Assembly (NCBI RefSeq): GCF_001687365.1
Contig: NZ_LGLV01000004.1
Location: forward strand, 496,001-560,000
Source of the DNA: Pararhizobium polonicum
GTDB taxonomy: Bacteria > Pseudomonadota > Alphaproteobacteria > Rhizobiales > Rhizobiaceae
Length of the DNA stretch: 64,000 bases
Direction: 5' to 3'
Program-made: the position numbers and the translations under genes
Part shown: piece by piece, positions 17,092 through 25,647 of the stretch
Numbering within the stretch: the stretch's first letter is position 1
Layout of the letters: each line of letters opens with the position of its first letter
The notes under the pieces: generated by a model
Told to the model about the DNA's origin: nothing
The model's input: the letters and a program-made list of their open reading frames with translations, nothing else
Databases searched by the model: none

Positions 17092-18942
17092 CTAACCGAT
17101 ACGCTGGGACGCGAGCGCCTTTTCGTAGCCCTTGCGGGCCTCGTTGACTTCAGGCCGGACGGAGACTTCCGGCACCGCCACATCCCACCAGTTGCCGCCC
17201 TCGTCCGTGGTGATCAGCGGATCGGTATCGATGACGATGACGGTGGTGCGGTTTTCGCCGGCGGTTTCCTTCAGCGCGATTTCCAGCTCGCCGATCGAGG
17301 CGACCTTGCGGGTCAAGGCCCCCATCGCGGCGGCATGCCCGGCGAAGTCGATGGCCGGCAGCGTGACGTGATGAGTGTCGCGGAGCAGGTTGTTGAAGTT
17401 GGCGCCGCCGGTTGCCATCTGCAGCCGGTTGATGCAGCCGTAGCCGGCATTGTCGAGCAGCACGATGGTGATCTTGGCGCCGAGCATGATCGACGAGGCG
17501 ATCTCGGCATTCAGCATCATGTAGCTGCCGTCGCCGACCATGACGATGACGTCGCTGTCGGGCTTGGCCAGCTTGACGCCGAGACCGCCGGCCACTTCGT
17601 AGCCCATGGTCGAGAAGCCGTATTCCATGTGATAGCTGCCGGGCGTTTCCGCCTGCCAGAGCTTGTGCAATTCGCCGGGCAGACCACCGGCGGCGCAGAC
17701 GAGCGTGGTGTTTTCCTTGCGGGCGCGCTGAACGGCGCCGATCACCTGGGCGTCGGACGGCAGCGCCGCATTGGTCGCCGCGGTCGCCTTGTCTGCTGCC
17801 TTCAGCCATTCGGCCTTGCCGTCCACCGCCTTCTTCGTCCAGGCGGCATCGACCTTGTGCGAACCGAGGCCGGCGCTCAGCGCATCGAGGCCAACACGGG
17901 CGTCAGACACCAGCGGCAGGGCCTCATGCTTGGCAGCGTCGAAGGCCTGGGTGTTGAGGCCGATGATCTTCAAGTTATCGTTCCTGAACAGCGACCAGGA
18001 ACCGGTGGTGAAATCCTGCAGGCGCGAGCCGACGGCGAGTACCACATCGGCATCCTCGGCCATCTGATTGGACGCCGACGTGCCGGTGACACCGACCGAG
18101 CCCATGTTGAGCGGATGGCTGTGCGGCAGCGACGATTTTCCGGCCTGGGTCTCGACCACAGGAATGCCATGCCTTTCCGCGAAGGCGGCAAGCGTCTTGC
18201 TGGCTTCGGAATAAAGCACGCCGCCACCGGAAATGATCACCGGCTTTTTGGCAGCCTTCAGCGCTGTTATCGCATGCGCCAGTTCGTCCGCATCCGGATG
18301 CAAGCGGCGGGTGGTCCAGACCTTTTCGTCGAAGAAGTTTTCCGGATAGTCATAGGCCTCCGCCTGCACATCCTGGCAGAGCGACAGCGTCACCGGGCCG
18401 CAATCGGCGGGATCGGTCAGCACCTGCATGGCGCGGCGCAGGGCCGGGATGATCTGTTCGGGCCGAGTGATGCGGTCGAAGTAGCGCGAGACGGGGCGGA
18501 AGCAGTCGTTGACGGTCATGGTACCGTCGCCGAAATCCTCAATCTGCTGCAGGACCGGATCGGGGCGGCGATTGGCGAAGACATCGCCGGGCAGAAGCAG
18601 GACCGGCAGGCGGTTGACATGGGCAAGGGCGGCCGACGTCACCATGTTGAGCGCGCCGGGGCCGATGGAGGTGGTGCAGGCCATGAAGCGACGGCGGAAG
18701 CTCGCCTTGGCGAACGCGATCGCGGCATTGGCCATGCCCTGCTCGTTCTGTGCGCGGTAGGTCGGCAGCGTGTCCTTGATGCCATGCAGCGCCTCGCCGA
18801 TACCGGCGACATTGCCATGGCCGAAAATGGCAAAGACACCGCCGAAGATCGGCGTCTTCTCGCCGTCGATCACGGTCATCTGCTTCGTGAGAAACCGCGC
18901 GACGGCTTGCGCCATGGTCAGGCGAACGGTCTTCTGGCTCAT
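17092..18942 (-). CDS. iolD: 3D-(3,5/4)-trihydroxycyclohexane-1,2-dione hydrolase
   Basis: A thiamine diphosphate enzyme that opens the cyclohexane ring of the inositol breakdown intermediate to give 5-deoxy-glucuronate. The start at 18942 (MSQKTVRLTMAQAVARF, 616 residues) has GGAGG upstream and is preferred over the in-frame ATG at 18966. The three-domain acetolactate-synthase-like layout is visible: an N-terminal PYR domain (GGVFAIFGHGNVAGIGEAL, SIGPGALNMVTSAALAHVNR), a central domain with PVIISGGGVLYSEASK, and a C-terminal PP domain with the ThDP/Mg motif GDGSYMMLNAEI followed by NAGYGCINRLQ. About 180 bp with a palindromic repeat separate it from iolC. Confidence 0.96.
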   Translation of the reverse strand: MSQKTVRLTMAQAVARFLTKQMTVIDGEKTPIFGGVFAIFGHGNVAGIGEALHGIKDTLPTYRAQNEQGMANAAIAFAKASFRRRFMACTTSIGPGALNMVTSAALAHVNRLPVLLLPGDVFANRRPDPVLQQIEDFGDGTMTVNDCFRPVSRYFDRITRPEQIIPALRRAMQVLTDPADCGPVTLSLCQDVQAEAYDYPENFFDEKVWTTRRLHPDADELAHAITALKAAKKPVIISGGGVLYSEASKTLAAFAERHGIPVVETQAGKSSLPHSHPLNMGSVGVTGTSASNQMAEDADVVLAVGSRLQDFTTGSWSLFRNDNLKIIGLNTQAFDAAKHEALPLVSDARVGLDALSAGLGSHKVDAAWTKKAVDGKAEWLKAADKATAATNAALPSDAQVIGAVQRARKENTTLVCAAGGLPGELHKLWQAETPGSYHMEYGFSTMGYEVAGGLGVKLAKPDSDVIVMVGDGSYMMLNAEIASSIMLGAKITIVLLDNAGYGCINRLQMATGGANFNNLLRDTHHVTLPAIDFAGHAAAMGALTRKVASIGELEIALKETAGENRTTVIVIDTDPLITTDEGGNWWDVAVPEVSVRPEVNEARKGYEKALASQRIG

Positions 18943-18986
18943 TGTTTCCTCCTCGAACGAGGACATTGCCTCGGTTTTCTACTTCA

Positions 18987-19105
18987 CACCCTCCCCTTGA
19001 GGGGGAGGGTCGGACCGCAGGTCCGGGGTGGGGTGACTTCCACGACACCCAACGGATCACCCCCACCCGCAGCTTCGCTGCGACCTCCCCCCTCAAGGGG
19101 GAGGT
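18987..19105. repeat. Palindromic repeat element between iolC and iolD
   Basis: Two hairpin-forming blocks, CACCCTCCCCTTGAGGGGGA (start of 18987-19010) and ACCTCCCCCCTCAAGGGGGA (start of 19083-19105), are also near-complementary to each other, giving a nested palindrome of about 120 bp. The middle holds further short dyads (GGACCGCAGGTCC, GCAGCTTCGCTGC). It has the same design as the element between iolE and iolB but a different sequence. Confidence 0.75.
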
Positions 19106-19121
19106 GGTGCTCACCGACCGA

Positions 19122-21053
19122 TCAAGCCGCCTTCGTCTCCGCCAACCCGAGCCACAGGTTCACCAGCGCCTCGAACCTGCCCGCCATATCGGCGATCGCC
19201 TGTTCGTCGCTGATCTCATCCGCAAGCCAGGACTTGGCTGCGTCTGCAAAGATCGTCCGGCCGACGGCAAAGCCCTTGACCGTCTTCGACGAACGCGCCG
19301 CCGCAAAACCTTCCTTCAAAGCCTCGTAAGGCGCCTCCAGCCCCAGCAGAACGACGCCACGGCAGAGCGGGTCGCGTTTCTCGATGACGGCATCGATCGC
19401 AGCCCAGGCCGCGCGGCTTGCCTGCGGCTCGAGCTTCCACCAATCGGGTTTCAGACCGGCATCGTAGAGTTCGTTGAGCGCACGCGGGATCGTGTTGTCA
19501 TCGAGCGTACCATGCTTGCCGGCAATGATCTCGATCAGGATTTCACGGCCGACTTTTCGCGCCGCCTCGAAGGCGGAGCGCAGCTTGGCGATCTGAGTGG
19601 CCTTCATCTCAGCCGGATCATCCGGATGGAAGAAGCTCAGGACCTTGATGCAGTGATCCACCGGCCATTCGATGAGCCGACTACCGAGATCCTGGCTGAA
19701 CTCGAACTGCAGCGGCCGCGAGCCCGGAAGCTCGATCGGCTTGCCGATCCAGAAATTCTTGTTGACCGCAAACAGGGCGTCGCGGCCGTACTTGTCATCG
19801 ATCAGCATGCCGAAGCCGGGGCGGCCGTTGGCGATACGTTCGGCGGCCTTGACGGCGAGAACCTTGAAGGCCGGGATGCGGGCGAGAAGCTCGGCATTGC
19901 CACCAGCCAGATCTTCCAGCTGGCTGCGATGATCGATGGCCAGCGCCATCAGTTGCGGAATTTCGCGGCGACGGGTGGTTGCCCAGTGAACGTGGTTGAT
20001 CGCCTCGTCCTTGCGCAGCGCCTTTTCGGTGCTGCCATTTTCAAGGAAGAACTGCAGCTCGGTCCAGGTCGGAATTTCCGGCGCGCAGAGCAGGCGGGAC
20101 ACGGCGAAGGCACCGCAGGCATTGGCCCAGGTGGCGGAGGTCGCGTGCGGCTCGCCCTTCAGCCAGCCGCGCAGGAAACCGGACATGAACGCGTCGCCGG
20201 CGCCAAGCACATTGTAGACCTCGATCGGGAAGCCCCTGCCGACGATGCCGTCTTCGAGATTGTCGGAGATCGGGCCGTCATAGACGATGCAGCCCATCGG
20301 TCCGCGCTTCAGCACGATCGTTGCTTTGGAATTGGCGCGGATGGTCTTCAGCGCAGTCAGCAGATCGCTGTCGCCCGAGGCAATCAGCACTTCCTCTTCC
20401 GTACCGACGATCAGGTCGCAATCGGCGAGCACCGTCTTCAGGTGTGCCGAGACCTTTTCGGAGGCGATATAGCGGTTGTCGCCGGCGTCATGGCCGGCAA
20501 GGCCCCAGAGGTTGGGCCGGTAGTCGATATCGAAGACGACCTTGGCGCCGCTTTCCTTGGCGATGCGGATTGCCTTGCGCTGGGCGGCATCCGTATGCGG
20601 CTTGGCGAAATGCGTGCCGGTGACGAGGATAGCGCGGGCGGAACGGATGAAGTCTTCCGAGACATCACCTTCGCAGAGCGCGCTATCGGCGCAGTTGTCG
20701 CGGTAGAACAGCAGCGGGAAGGAATGATCGCTTTCGACCGCGAGGATGGCCAGTGCCGTCAGACGCTCGGGATCGGTGACGATGCCCCTGGTCTCGACGC
20801 CCTCGCGCTCCAGCTGCTCGCGGATGAAGCGGCCCATCTGCTCCTTGCCGACGCGGGTGAGAAGAGCCGACTTCAGGCCGAGGCGGGCCGTGCCGACGGA
20901 AATATTGGTCGGGCAGCCGCCAACGGATTTGGCGAAGCTGGCGACGTCCTCAAGACGCGTTCCGATCTGCTGGCCGTAAAGATCGACCGAGGCCCGGCCG
21001 ATGGTGATGATATCGAGCGGCTTGTCTGCCTGCGTCCCGTTGGTCTGGCTCAC
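19122..21053 (-). CDS. iolC: 5-dehydro-2-deoxygluconokinase fused to a DUF2090 (aldolase-like) domain
   Basis: The N-terminal half (to ~residue 325) is a PfkB-family sugar kinase that phosphorylates 2-deoxy-5-keto-gluconate: DIITIGRASVDLYGQQIG at the start, GCPTNISVGTARLG, and the catalytic loop NVLGAGDAFMSGFLRGW. The C-terminal ~310 residues form a DUF2090 domain (WIGKPIELPGSRPLQFE, CRGVVLLGLEAPYEALKEGF). In rhizobia such fused proteins are annotated as bifunctional kinase/5-dehydro-2-deoxyphosphogluconate aldolase, which would explain why no separate iolJ is seen here. The 643-residue length fits. The GTG start has GGGAGG at good spacing. A candidate IolR operator lies 95-109 bp upstream. 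Confidence 0.95.
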   Translation of the reverse strand: MSQTNGTQADKPLDIITIGRASVDLYGQQIGTRLEDVASFAKSVGGCPTNISVGTARLGLKSALLTRVGKEQMGRFIREQLEREGVETRGIVTDPERLTALAILAVESDHSFPLLFYRDNCADSALCEGDVSEDFIRSARAILVTGTHFAKPHTDAAQRKAIRIAKESGAKVVFDIDYRPNLWGLAGHDAGDNRYIASEKVSAHLKTVLADCDLIVGTEEEVLIASGDSDLLTALKTIRANSKATIVLKRGPMGCIVYDGPISDNLEDGIVGRGFPIEVYNVLGAGDAFMSGFLRGWLKGEPHATSATWANACGAFAVSRLLCAPEIPTWTELQFFLENGSTEKALRKDEAINHVHWATTRRREIPQLMALAIDHRSQLEDLAGGNAELLARIPAFKVLAVKAAERIANGRPGFGMLIDDKYGRDALFAVNKNFWIGKPIELPGSRPLQFEFSQDLGSRLIEWPVDHCIKVLSFFHPDDPAEMKATQIAKLRSAFEAARKVGREILIEIIAGKHGTLDDNTIPRALNELYDAGLKPDWWKLEPQASRAAWAAIDAVIEKRDPLCRGVVLLGLEAPYEALKEGFAAARSSKTVKGFAVGRTIFADAAKSWLADEISDEQAIADMAGRFEALVNLWLGLAETKAA

Positions 21054-21147
21054 TGCTTCCTCCCGGCGGGCGCTTGCGTCGCGCCGACATTTTTATTGGC
21101 TGGTGGGGTACCACCTTATGAAACATAAATTCCGTCGTTTCGTCAAT

Positions 21148-21162
21148 ATGGAATTTTCATTC
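21148..21162 (+). promoter_or_regulatory. Candidate IolR operator upstream of iolC
   Basis: ATGGAATTTTCATTC contains the inverted repeat GAAT-N4-ATTC and also fits GGAA-N6-TTC. The same 15-bp pattern occurs upstream of the regulator gene and of the oxidoreductase gene. It ends exactly on the iolR stop codon and lies 95 bp before iolC, so iolC probably has its own promoter. Confidence 0.65.
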
Positions 21163-22019
21163 TATTCACGTTCTGGAGCATTCCGCCGCCGTTTTTCGGC
21201 GACCGCCACCGTCAGCGCCATAGCGAAAGCCATGCTGGCCGAGAGCGAGCGAAAGCCGGCATGATCGGCCTCGACCAGCTCAAACCAGACCTTGGAGGAT
21301 TCCGCCAGGGGTGAAAATGCCGAATCGGTCAGCGACACGACCGGCACCTTGCGGCTGGCGAGCAGTTTTGCCTGATTGACGCTTTCAGAGGCATAGGGCG
21401 AGAAGCTGACGGCGAAGGCGGCGTCTTTCGGCCCCGCCATCGCCAGAATGTCATCATCGACGCCGGCGGCCGTTCCAACCATCTGGTATTTGACCTTCAG
21501 CTTGCCGAAGGCATAGGCCATATAGCCGGAAATCGGGTAGGAACGCCGCTTGGCAACCAGATAGATCGTCTCGGCACCGGCCAGGATGTTGACGGCGCGC
21601 TCGAATGCCTCCGGATCGACCGACGTGGCGATATTATCGAGCGAGCGATGCGCGGCGGCGACGAAACCGTTAAAGATCGAACCGCTTTCCAGCTTGCTGT
21701 GATCATTGCCGCTGAGTGCCCGCAGGCGCTCGTCATAGCCCGGCGTGCGCTCGCGCAGGCGGGCCCGGAAAATCTGCTGCAGGCTGGAGAACCCCTCGAA
21801 GCCGAAATGCTGGGCGAAGCGGACGAGCGTCGAGGGCTGCACCTCGGCCGAGGTGGCGATACTCGCCGCCGTGCCAAAGGCGATCTCGTCCGGATTATCA
21901 AGCGCATAGGCCGCCACCTGGCGCAGGCGCTTGGGCAAATGCGCCTTGCGCTCCAGGATGATCGTCTTCAGACCGTCAAAGTCCTGCGGGATGACGGTGC
22001 TGCTTTCCGTTTCGGCCAT
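21162..22019 (-). CDS. iolR: RpiR-family regulator, probable inositol catabolism repressor IolR
   Basis: A 285-residue MurR/RpiR-type regulator. The N-terminal helix-turn-helix (~20-95) reads LPKRLRQVAAYALDNPDEIA and TSAEVQPSTLVRFAQHFGF. The C-terminal SIS sugar-phosphate-binding domain includes VAKRRSYPISGYMAYAFGKL and SFSPYASESVNQAKLLASRK. I chose ATG 22019 (MAETESSTVIPQDF); the frame is open upstream but crosses the operator and has no family-like sequence. Rhizobial IolR proteins of this type repress the iol genes in the absence of inositol. Its place directly before iolC and the matching operators at three promoters support that role. Confidence 0.9.
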   Translation of the reverse strand: MAETESSTVIPQDFDGLKTIILERKAHLPKRLRQVAAYALDNPDEIAFGTAASIATSAEVQPSTLVRFAQHFGFEGFSSLQQIFRARLRERTPGYDERLRALSGNDHSKLESGSIFNGFVAAAHRSLDNIATSVDPEAFERAVNILAGAETIYLVAKRRSYPISGYMAYAFGKLKVKYQMVGTAAGVDDDILAMAGPKDAAFAVSFSPYASESVNQAKLLASRKVPVVSLTDSAFSPLAESSKVWFELVEADHAGFRSLSASMAFAMALTVAVAEKRRRNAPERE

Positions 22020-22085
22020 GTAAGCGGGTCTCTTTCTGAGTTGACGCTGTCGCCAAACCTTATGCGAGGAATGGATCGAAGAATA

Positions 22086-22100
22086 GAATATCCATTCCAT
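22086..22100 (-). promoter_or_regulatory. Candidate IolR operator upstream of iolR
   Basis: On the minus strand the site reads ATGGAATGGATATTC, matching ATGGAAT-N4-ATTC. It lies 67-81 bp before the iolR start and would allow autoregulation. Confidence 0.6.
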
Positions 22101-22133
22101 AATTCCATTTTTCTCACCGTTTCGCAATTCGTC

Positions 22134-23270
22134 TTAATCGTTGCCGATTCGCACCCATTCATTGGTCTTGGCCGATTGATAGGTCGCCGAGACCACTTTC
22201 TGAACTTCGAAACCTTCACGGAAATCGGTTCCGGGTCTGGTGCCCGCCGCGATTGCGGCCAGGAATTCGTTCGCCTCGATGGCCTTCAGGTCGTTGAAAC
22301 CGATCTGGTGGCCGGGCGCAACGCAGAATGCGCCGTAGGGCGGATGCTCGGGGCCGGCCCAGATGGTGCGGTAGCCCCGGCTGCGGATATCGTCGCCGGC
22401 CAACCAGAGCTTCAGTTCGTTCATCCGCTCCTGCGTGAAGACGATGCTGCCCTTGGAGCCGTAGATCTCGAAATCATGCTGCATCTTGCGGCCGGTAGCA
22501 CTCCAGTTGGCTTCGAAGCTGCCGGTGGCACCGCTTTCGAACCGCACGAAAGCGCGAGTGATGTCATCGACCTCGACGGCCCGCATCTCGCTCGATCCGC
22601 GAGCAACCGGCCGTTCCGGAACCTGGATGATGGTTTCGGCCAGAACCGAGGTGATCGGGCCGACCAGATGACGCAGCGAGGCGATGATATGGCTGCCGAT
22701 ATCAGCCAGCGCGCCGCCGCCGCTCTTCGGGTCGAGACGCCAGCCCCAGGGGGCGGATGCATCCATCATGAAGTCTTCGGCGTGAATGCCGCGCACCGAG
22801 CGGATTTCGCCGATCTCGCCGCTTTCGATCAGATCCTTGGCCAGGAAGATCATCGGGTTCTTCAGGTAGTTGAAGCCGACCTGCGTCACCACACCGGCTT
22901 TTTCCGCGGCGGCGACCATCTCGGCGCATTCCGCCACGGTCGGAGCCAGCGGCTTCTCGCAATAGACATGCTTGCCGTGGGCGATGGCGGCCAGCGCCAT
23001 CTCCTTGTGCAGAAGATTGGGCGTGGTGATGTCGATGATGTCGATATCCGGATCGGTCAGAAGCGTGCGCCAGTCGTCCGTCGCCTTGCGGAAACCGAGG
23101 TTGCGGCGAGCCTTTTCCGCGCCGTCGAGCGAGACGTCGGCGACGGATACCAGATCGAGATCGAACGGTTGATCGAAAACCCGTGCAGCGATCGTAAAGC
23201 CCAGTGCATGGGCCTTGCCCATGAAACCCGTTCCGATCAAGCCTACGCCGATTCTGCGTTTGCCACTCAT
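22134..23270 (-). CDS. Gfo/Idh/MocA-family oxidoreductase, probably an inositol-type dehydrogenase
   Basis: A 378-residue NAD(P)-dependent sugar or cyclitol dehydrogenase. The N-terminal Rossmann domain starts MSGKRRIGVGLIGTGFMGKA with GxGxxG, and contains the family Lys motif YCEKPLAPTVAEC; the C-terminal substrate domain includes FMMDASAPWGWRLDPKSGGG and ADIGSHIIASLRHLVG. The start at 23270 has GGAGGAG 7 nt upstream. Its neighbours and the operator in its promoter suggest it oxidises inositol, an inositol isomer or a derivative. It need not be the main inositol 2-dehydrogenase (idhA/iolG), which in related species lies elsewhere. Confidence 0.88.
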   Translation of the reverse strand: MSGKRRIGVGLIGTGFMGKAHALGFTIAARVFDQPFDLDLVSVADVSLDGAEKARRNLGFRKATDDWRTLLTDPDIDIIDITTPNLLHKEMALAAIAHGKHVYCEKPLAPTVAECAEMVAAAEKAGVVTQVGFNYLKNPMIFLAKDLIESGEIGEIRSVRGIHAEDFMMDASAPWGWRLDPKSGGGALADIGSHIIASLRHLVGPITSVLAETIIQVPERPVARGSSEMRAVEVDDITRAFVRFESGATGSFEANWSATGRKMQHDFEIYGSKGSIVFTQERMNELKLWLAGDDIRSRGYRTIWAGPEHPPYGAFCVAPGHQIGFNDLKAIEANEFLAAIAAGTRPGTDFREGFEVQKVVSATYQSAKTNEWVRIGND

Positions 23271-23343
23271 GCCTGCACTCCTCCCATAGCCGCGACACGC
23301 GGCTTTCGCGCAGAATGAAATGAATTGTGCAAACTTTGTCAAT

Positions 23344-23358
23344 ATGGAATGTTTATTC
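23344..23358 (+). promoter_or_regulatory. Candidate IolR operator upstream of the Gfo/Idh gene
   Basis: ATGGAATGTTTATTC matches ATGGAAT-N4-ATTC and is preceded by GTCAAT, as is the copy before iolC, so the identity with that copy extends further (GTCAATATGGAAT). It lies 74-88 bp before the oxidoreductase start. Confidence 0.65.
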
Positions 23359-23545
23359 GAATATTTATACACCTCCGTTCCAAAGGGAACAGATCGCACC
23401 GTCAAAAATCGCTAGCGTGACCGGCAAGATGTGAAAATGATGCCGTTCGTTAACGTATTTTTACCATGTTCGGCCGGATTATCGGACCGTATTATGGTTA
23501 ATGAACCATCAAGGCGGGCTATCCCCGCGATCCGGAGTATCCTTC

Positions 23546-24373
23546 ATGTGCCGCTGGGCAGCCTATCGCGGAGAGCCGCTTTATCTGGAAGAGCTGGTAT
23601 CGTCTCCGGCGCATTCCCTGATCGAGCAGTCCCATTGCGCCACCCGGGCCAAGACCGCCACCAACGGCGACGGTTTCGGCATCGCCTGGTACGGCGACCA
23701 TCCGGAACCCGGCCGCTACCGCGATATCCTGCCCGCCTGGTCGGACTGCAACCTCAAAAGCATCGCCCGGCAGATCCGCTCACCGCTGTTTCTCGCCCAT
23801 GTGCGGGCCGCGACCGGTGGGGGCACGCGGCGCGACAATTGCCATCCCTTCGTGCACGGGCGCTGGAGCTTCATGCACAACGGCCAGATCGGCGATTTCG
23901 ACACGCTGCGCCGGCCGATGGAGGCCATGCTCGACAACGATCTCTACAGCGCCCGCACCGGCACCACCGATAGCGAACTGCTGTTCCTTCTGGCGCTGCA
24001 ATTCGGCCTGGAGCATGATCCGCTGGGGGCGATTGCCGAGACATTGGCCTTCGTCGAGCGTCTGGCGGAGCATCTGGAGCGCGAAGTCCTGGTGCGCTTC
24101 ACCGCGGCACTTTCGGACGGCCATGATCTCTACGCCGTGCGCTATGCCTCGGACTGGAAGGCGCCGACGCTTTATGCAGCGCCGATGGGACCGAGCGGCG
24201 GTTACTGCCTCGTTTCCGAACCGCTCAACGACGACGACAACACCTGGGTGGAGATCCCTGACGGGACCGCCGTCATCGTCGGTGAAAACGGCGTCGACGT
24301 CCGCCTGTTCGGAACAGCGGGGGCTGCCCCGGACACCTCCCGCATGGCGCGGATGTCATCCGGAAAAATGTGA
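23546..24373 (+). CDS. Class II glutamine amidotransferase (YafJ/EgtC-like)
   Basis: A 275-residue N-terminal-nucleophile amidotransferase. After removal of Met the protein starts with the catalytic Cys (MCRWAAYRGEPLYLEEL); the start at 23546 follows from this and from GGAG 9 nt upstream. Other glutaminase landmarks are NGDGFGIAWY, FLAHVRAATGGGTRRDNCHP and FMHNGQIGDF. No synthase domain is attached. YafJ-type proteins have no settled substrate; EgtC acts in ergothioneine synthesis, but no other egt gene is visible here. The end overlaps the convergent coaBC gene by 18 bp. Confidence 0.9.
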   Translation: MCRWAAYRGEPLYLEELVSSPAHSLIEQSHCATRAKTATNGDGFGIAWYGDHPEPGRYRDILPAWSDCNLKSIARQIRSPLFLAHVRAATGGGTRRDNCHPFVHGRWSFMHNGQIGDFDTLRRPMEAMLDNDLYSARTGTTDSELLFLLALQFGLEHDPLGAIAETLAFVERLAEHLEREVLVRFTAALSDGHDLYAVRYASDWKAPTLYAAPMGPSGGYCLVSEPLNDDDNTWVEIPDGTAVIVGENGVDVRLFGTAGAAPDTSRMARMSSGKM

Positions 24374-25564
24374 GGCAATCAGCCGGCCGAGCCGTTCGGC
24401 GACCGCCTGCTTGTCCATCTCCGGCCAGTCCTCGTCGCCGGATTTTCCGATCACCTTCACCGTGTTGCGGTCACCGCCCATGATGCCGGTATGGGGCGAA
24501 ACGTCATTGGCAAGGATATAATCCGCGCCCTTGCGCTCCAGTTTCGAGCGGCCGTTTTCGGCGACATTCTGCGTTTCCGCCGCAAAGCCGACGACCAGTT
24601 TCGGGCGTTTGGCATGATGGCCGACGGTCTTCAGGATATCCGGGTTTTCGGTGAGCAGCAGCGGCGGCGGCGCTTCGCCGGGCTTTTTCTTGATCTTGTT
24701 GCCGGCGGCCGTCGCCACCCGCCAGTCGGCGACGGCTGCGACCATCACCGCGATATCGGCGGGCAGCGCCGCAAGGACGGCATCGCGCATCTCCTCGGCC
24801 CGCTCGACATGGATGACGACGACACCTTTCGGATCAGGGATCGTCACCGGCCCGCTGACCAGCGTCACATCCGCGCCGAGGCGGGCAAGTTCGGCAGCGA
24901 TGGCATGGCCCTGCTTGCCGGAAGAACGATTGGCAATGTAGCGCACCGGATCGATCGGCTCATGCGTCGGACCGGAGGTAACGATCGCCTTCCTGCCGGC
25001 CAGCGGTTTCGGGCCCGTGTCGAGCAGCGCTTCGGCCGCGGCGGCAATATCCAGCGGTTCGGCCATCCGGCCCTCGCCCTTCTCACCACTTTCAGCCATC
25101 TCGCCGGAGGATGGGCCGATGAAACGGATGCCGTCGGCAACCAGCGTCGCGTGGTTGCGGCGGGTGGCGGCATGCGACCACATCTTCGGGTTCATGGCGG
25201 GTGCGGCAAGCACCGGTTTGTCCGTCGCCAGCAGGACGGTCGAAGCAAGATCATCGGCAAGGCCGTTGGCCATCTTCGCCATCAGGTCGGCGGTGGCAGG
25301 CGCGATGACAATCAGGTCACAATCGCGGGCCAGCCGGATATGCCCGACATCCTGCTCGTCCTCGCGGGAAAACAGCTCGGTAAACACCTTGTCGGCCGCC
25401 AGAGCGCCGACGGCCAGCGGCGTGACGAAGGCCTGCGCGCCTGCCGTCATCACCGGGCGGACGGCAGCGCCGCGCTCGCGCAGGCGGCGGATGAGATCGA
25501 GGCTCTTGTAGGCCGCGATACCGCCGGAAATGATGAGGAGGATGCGTTTTCCCTGAAGCGTCAT
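24356..25564 (-). CDS. coaBC: Bifunctional phosphopantothenoylcysteine decarboxylase/phosphopantothenate-cysteine ligase
   Basis: It carries out two successive steps of coenzyme A synthesis: CoaB ligates cysteine to 4'-phosphopantothenate and CoaC decarboxylates the product with FMN. At 402 residues it has the normal fusion length. The N-terminal CoaC domain shows GKRILLIISGGIAAYKSLDL, HIRLARDCDLIVIAPATADL and the PAMNPKMW motif; the CoaB domain starts at ~195 with TSGPTHEPIDPVRYIANRSS and GKQGHAIAAELARLGADVTL. The start at 25564 has only a weak ribosome binding site. Confidence 0.97.
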   Translation of the reverse strand: MTLQGKRILLIISGGIAAYKSLDLIRRLRERGAAVRPVMTAGAQAFVTPLAVGALAADKVFTELFSREDEQDVGHIRLARDCDLIVIAPATADLMAKMANGLADDLASTVLLATDKPVLAAPAMNPKMWSHAATRRNHATLVADGIRFIGPSSGEMAESGEKGEGRMAEPLDIAAAAEALLDTGPKPLAGRKAIVTSGPTHEPIDPVRYIANRSSGKQGHAIAAELARLGADVTLVSGPVTIPDPKGVVVIHVERAEEMRDAVLAALPADIAVMVAAVADWRVATAAGNKIKKKPGEAPPPLLLTENPDILKTVGHHAKRPKLVVGFAAETQNVAENGRSKLERKGADYILANDVSPHTGIMGGDRNTVKVIGKSGDEDWPEMDKQAVAERLGRLIASHFSG

Positions 25565-25647
25565 GACGATCCGTCTTTGTGTGTTCTGTGCGGTGACCGT
25601 AGCCGAGCCGCATGGTGCGCGCAATCTGCAGCAGCCCGATGCCCCGA

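Noticed and set aside
15804..19105. CRISPR array suggested by repeated palindromic blocks
   Set aside because: The blocks differ from one another and are not spaced regularly with unique spacers; no cas gene is present.
17083..19329. A 748-codon plus-strand open frame antisense to iolD
   Set aside because: Long antisense open frames are expected in GC-rich genomes. Its translation is rich in Arg, His, Asp and Gly without domain-like patterns, while the minus strand encodes a clear ThDP enzyme with ribosome binding site and motifs.
18942..21128. A 728-codon plus-strand open frame antisense to iolC
   Set aside because: Same reasoning: it shadows a well-supported kinase-DUF2090 gene.
23445..23475. 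CtrA site (TTAA-N7-TTAC) upstream of the glutamine amidotransferase gene
   Set aside because: A near-match in AT-rich DNA with no link to known CtrA targets; used as an indication of the chance rate.
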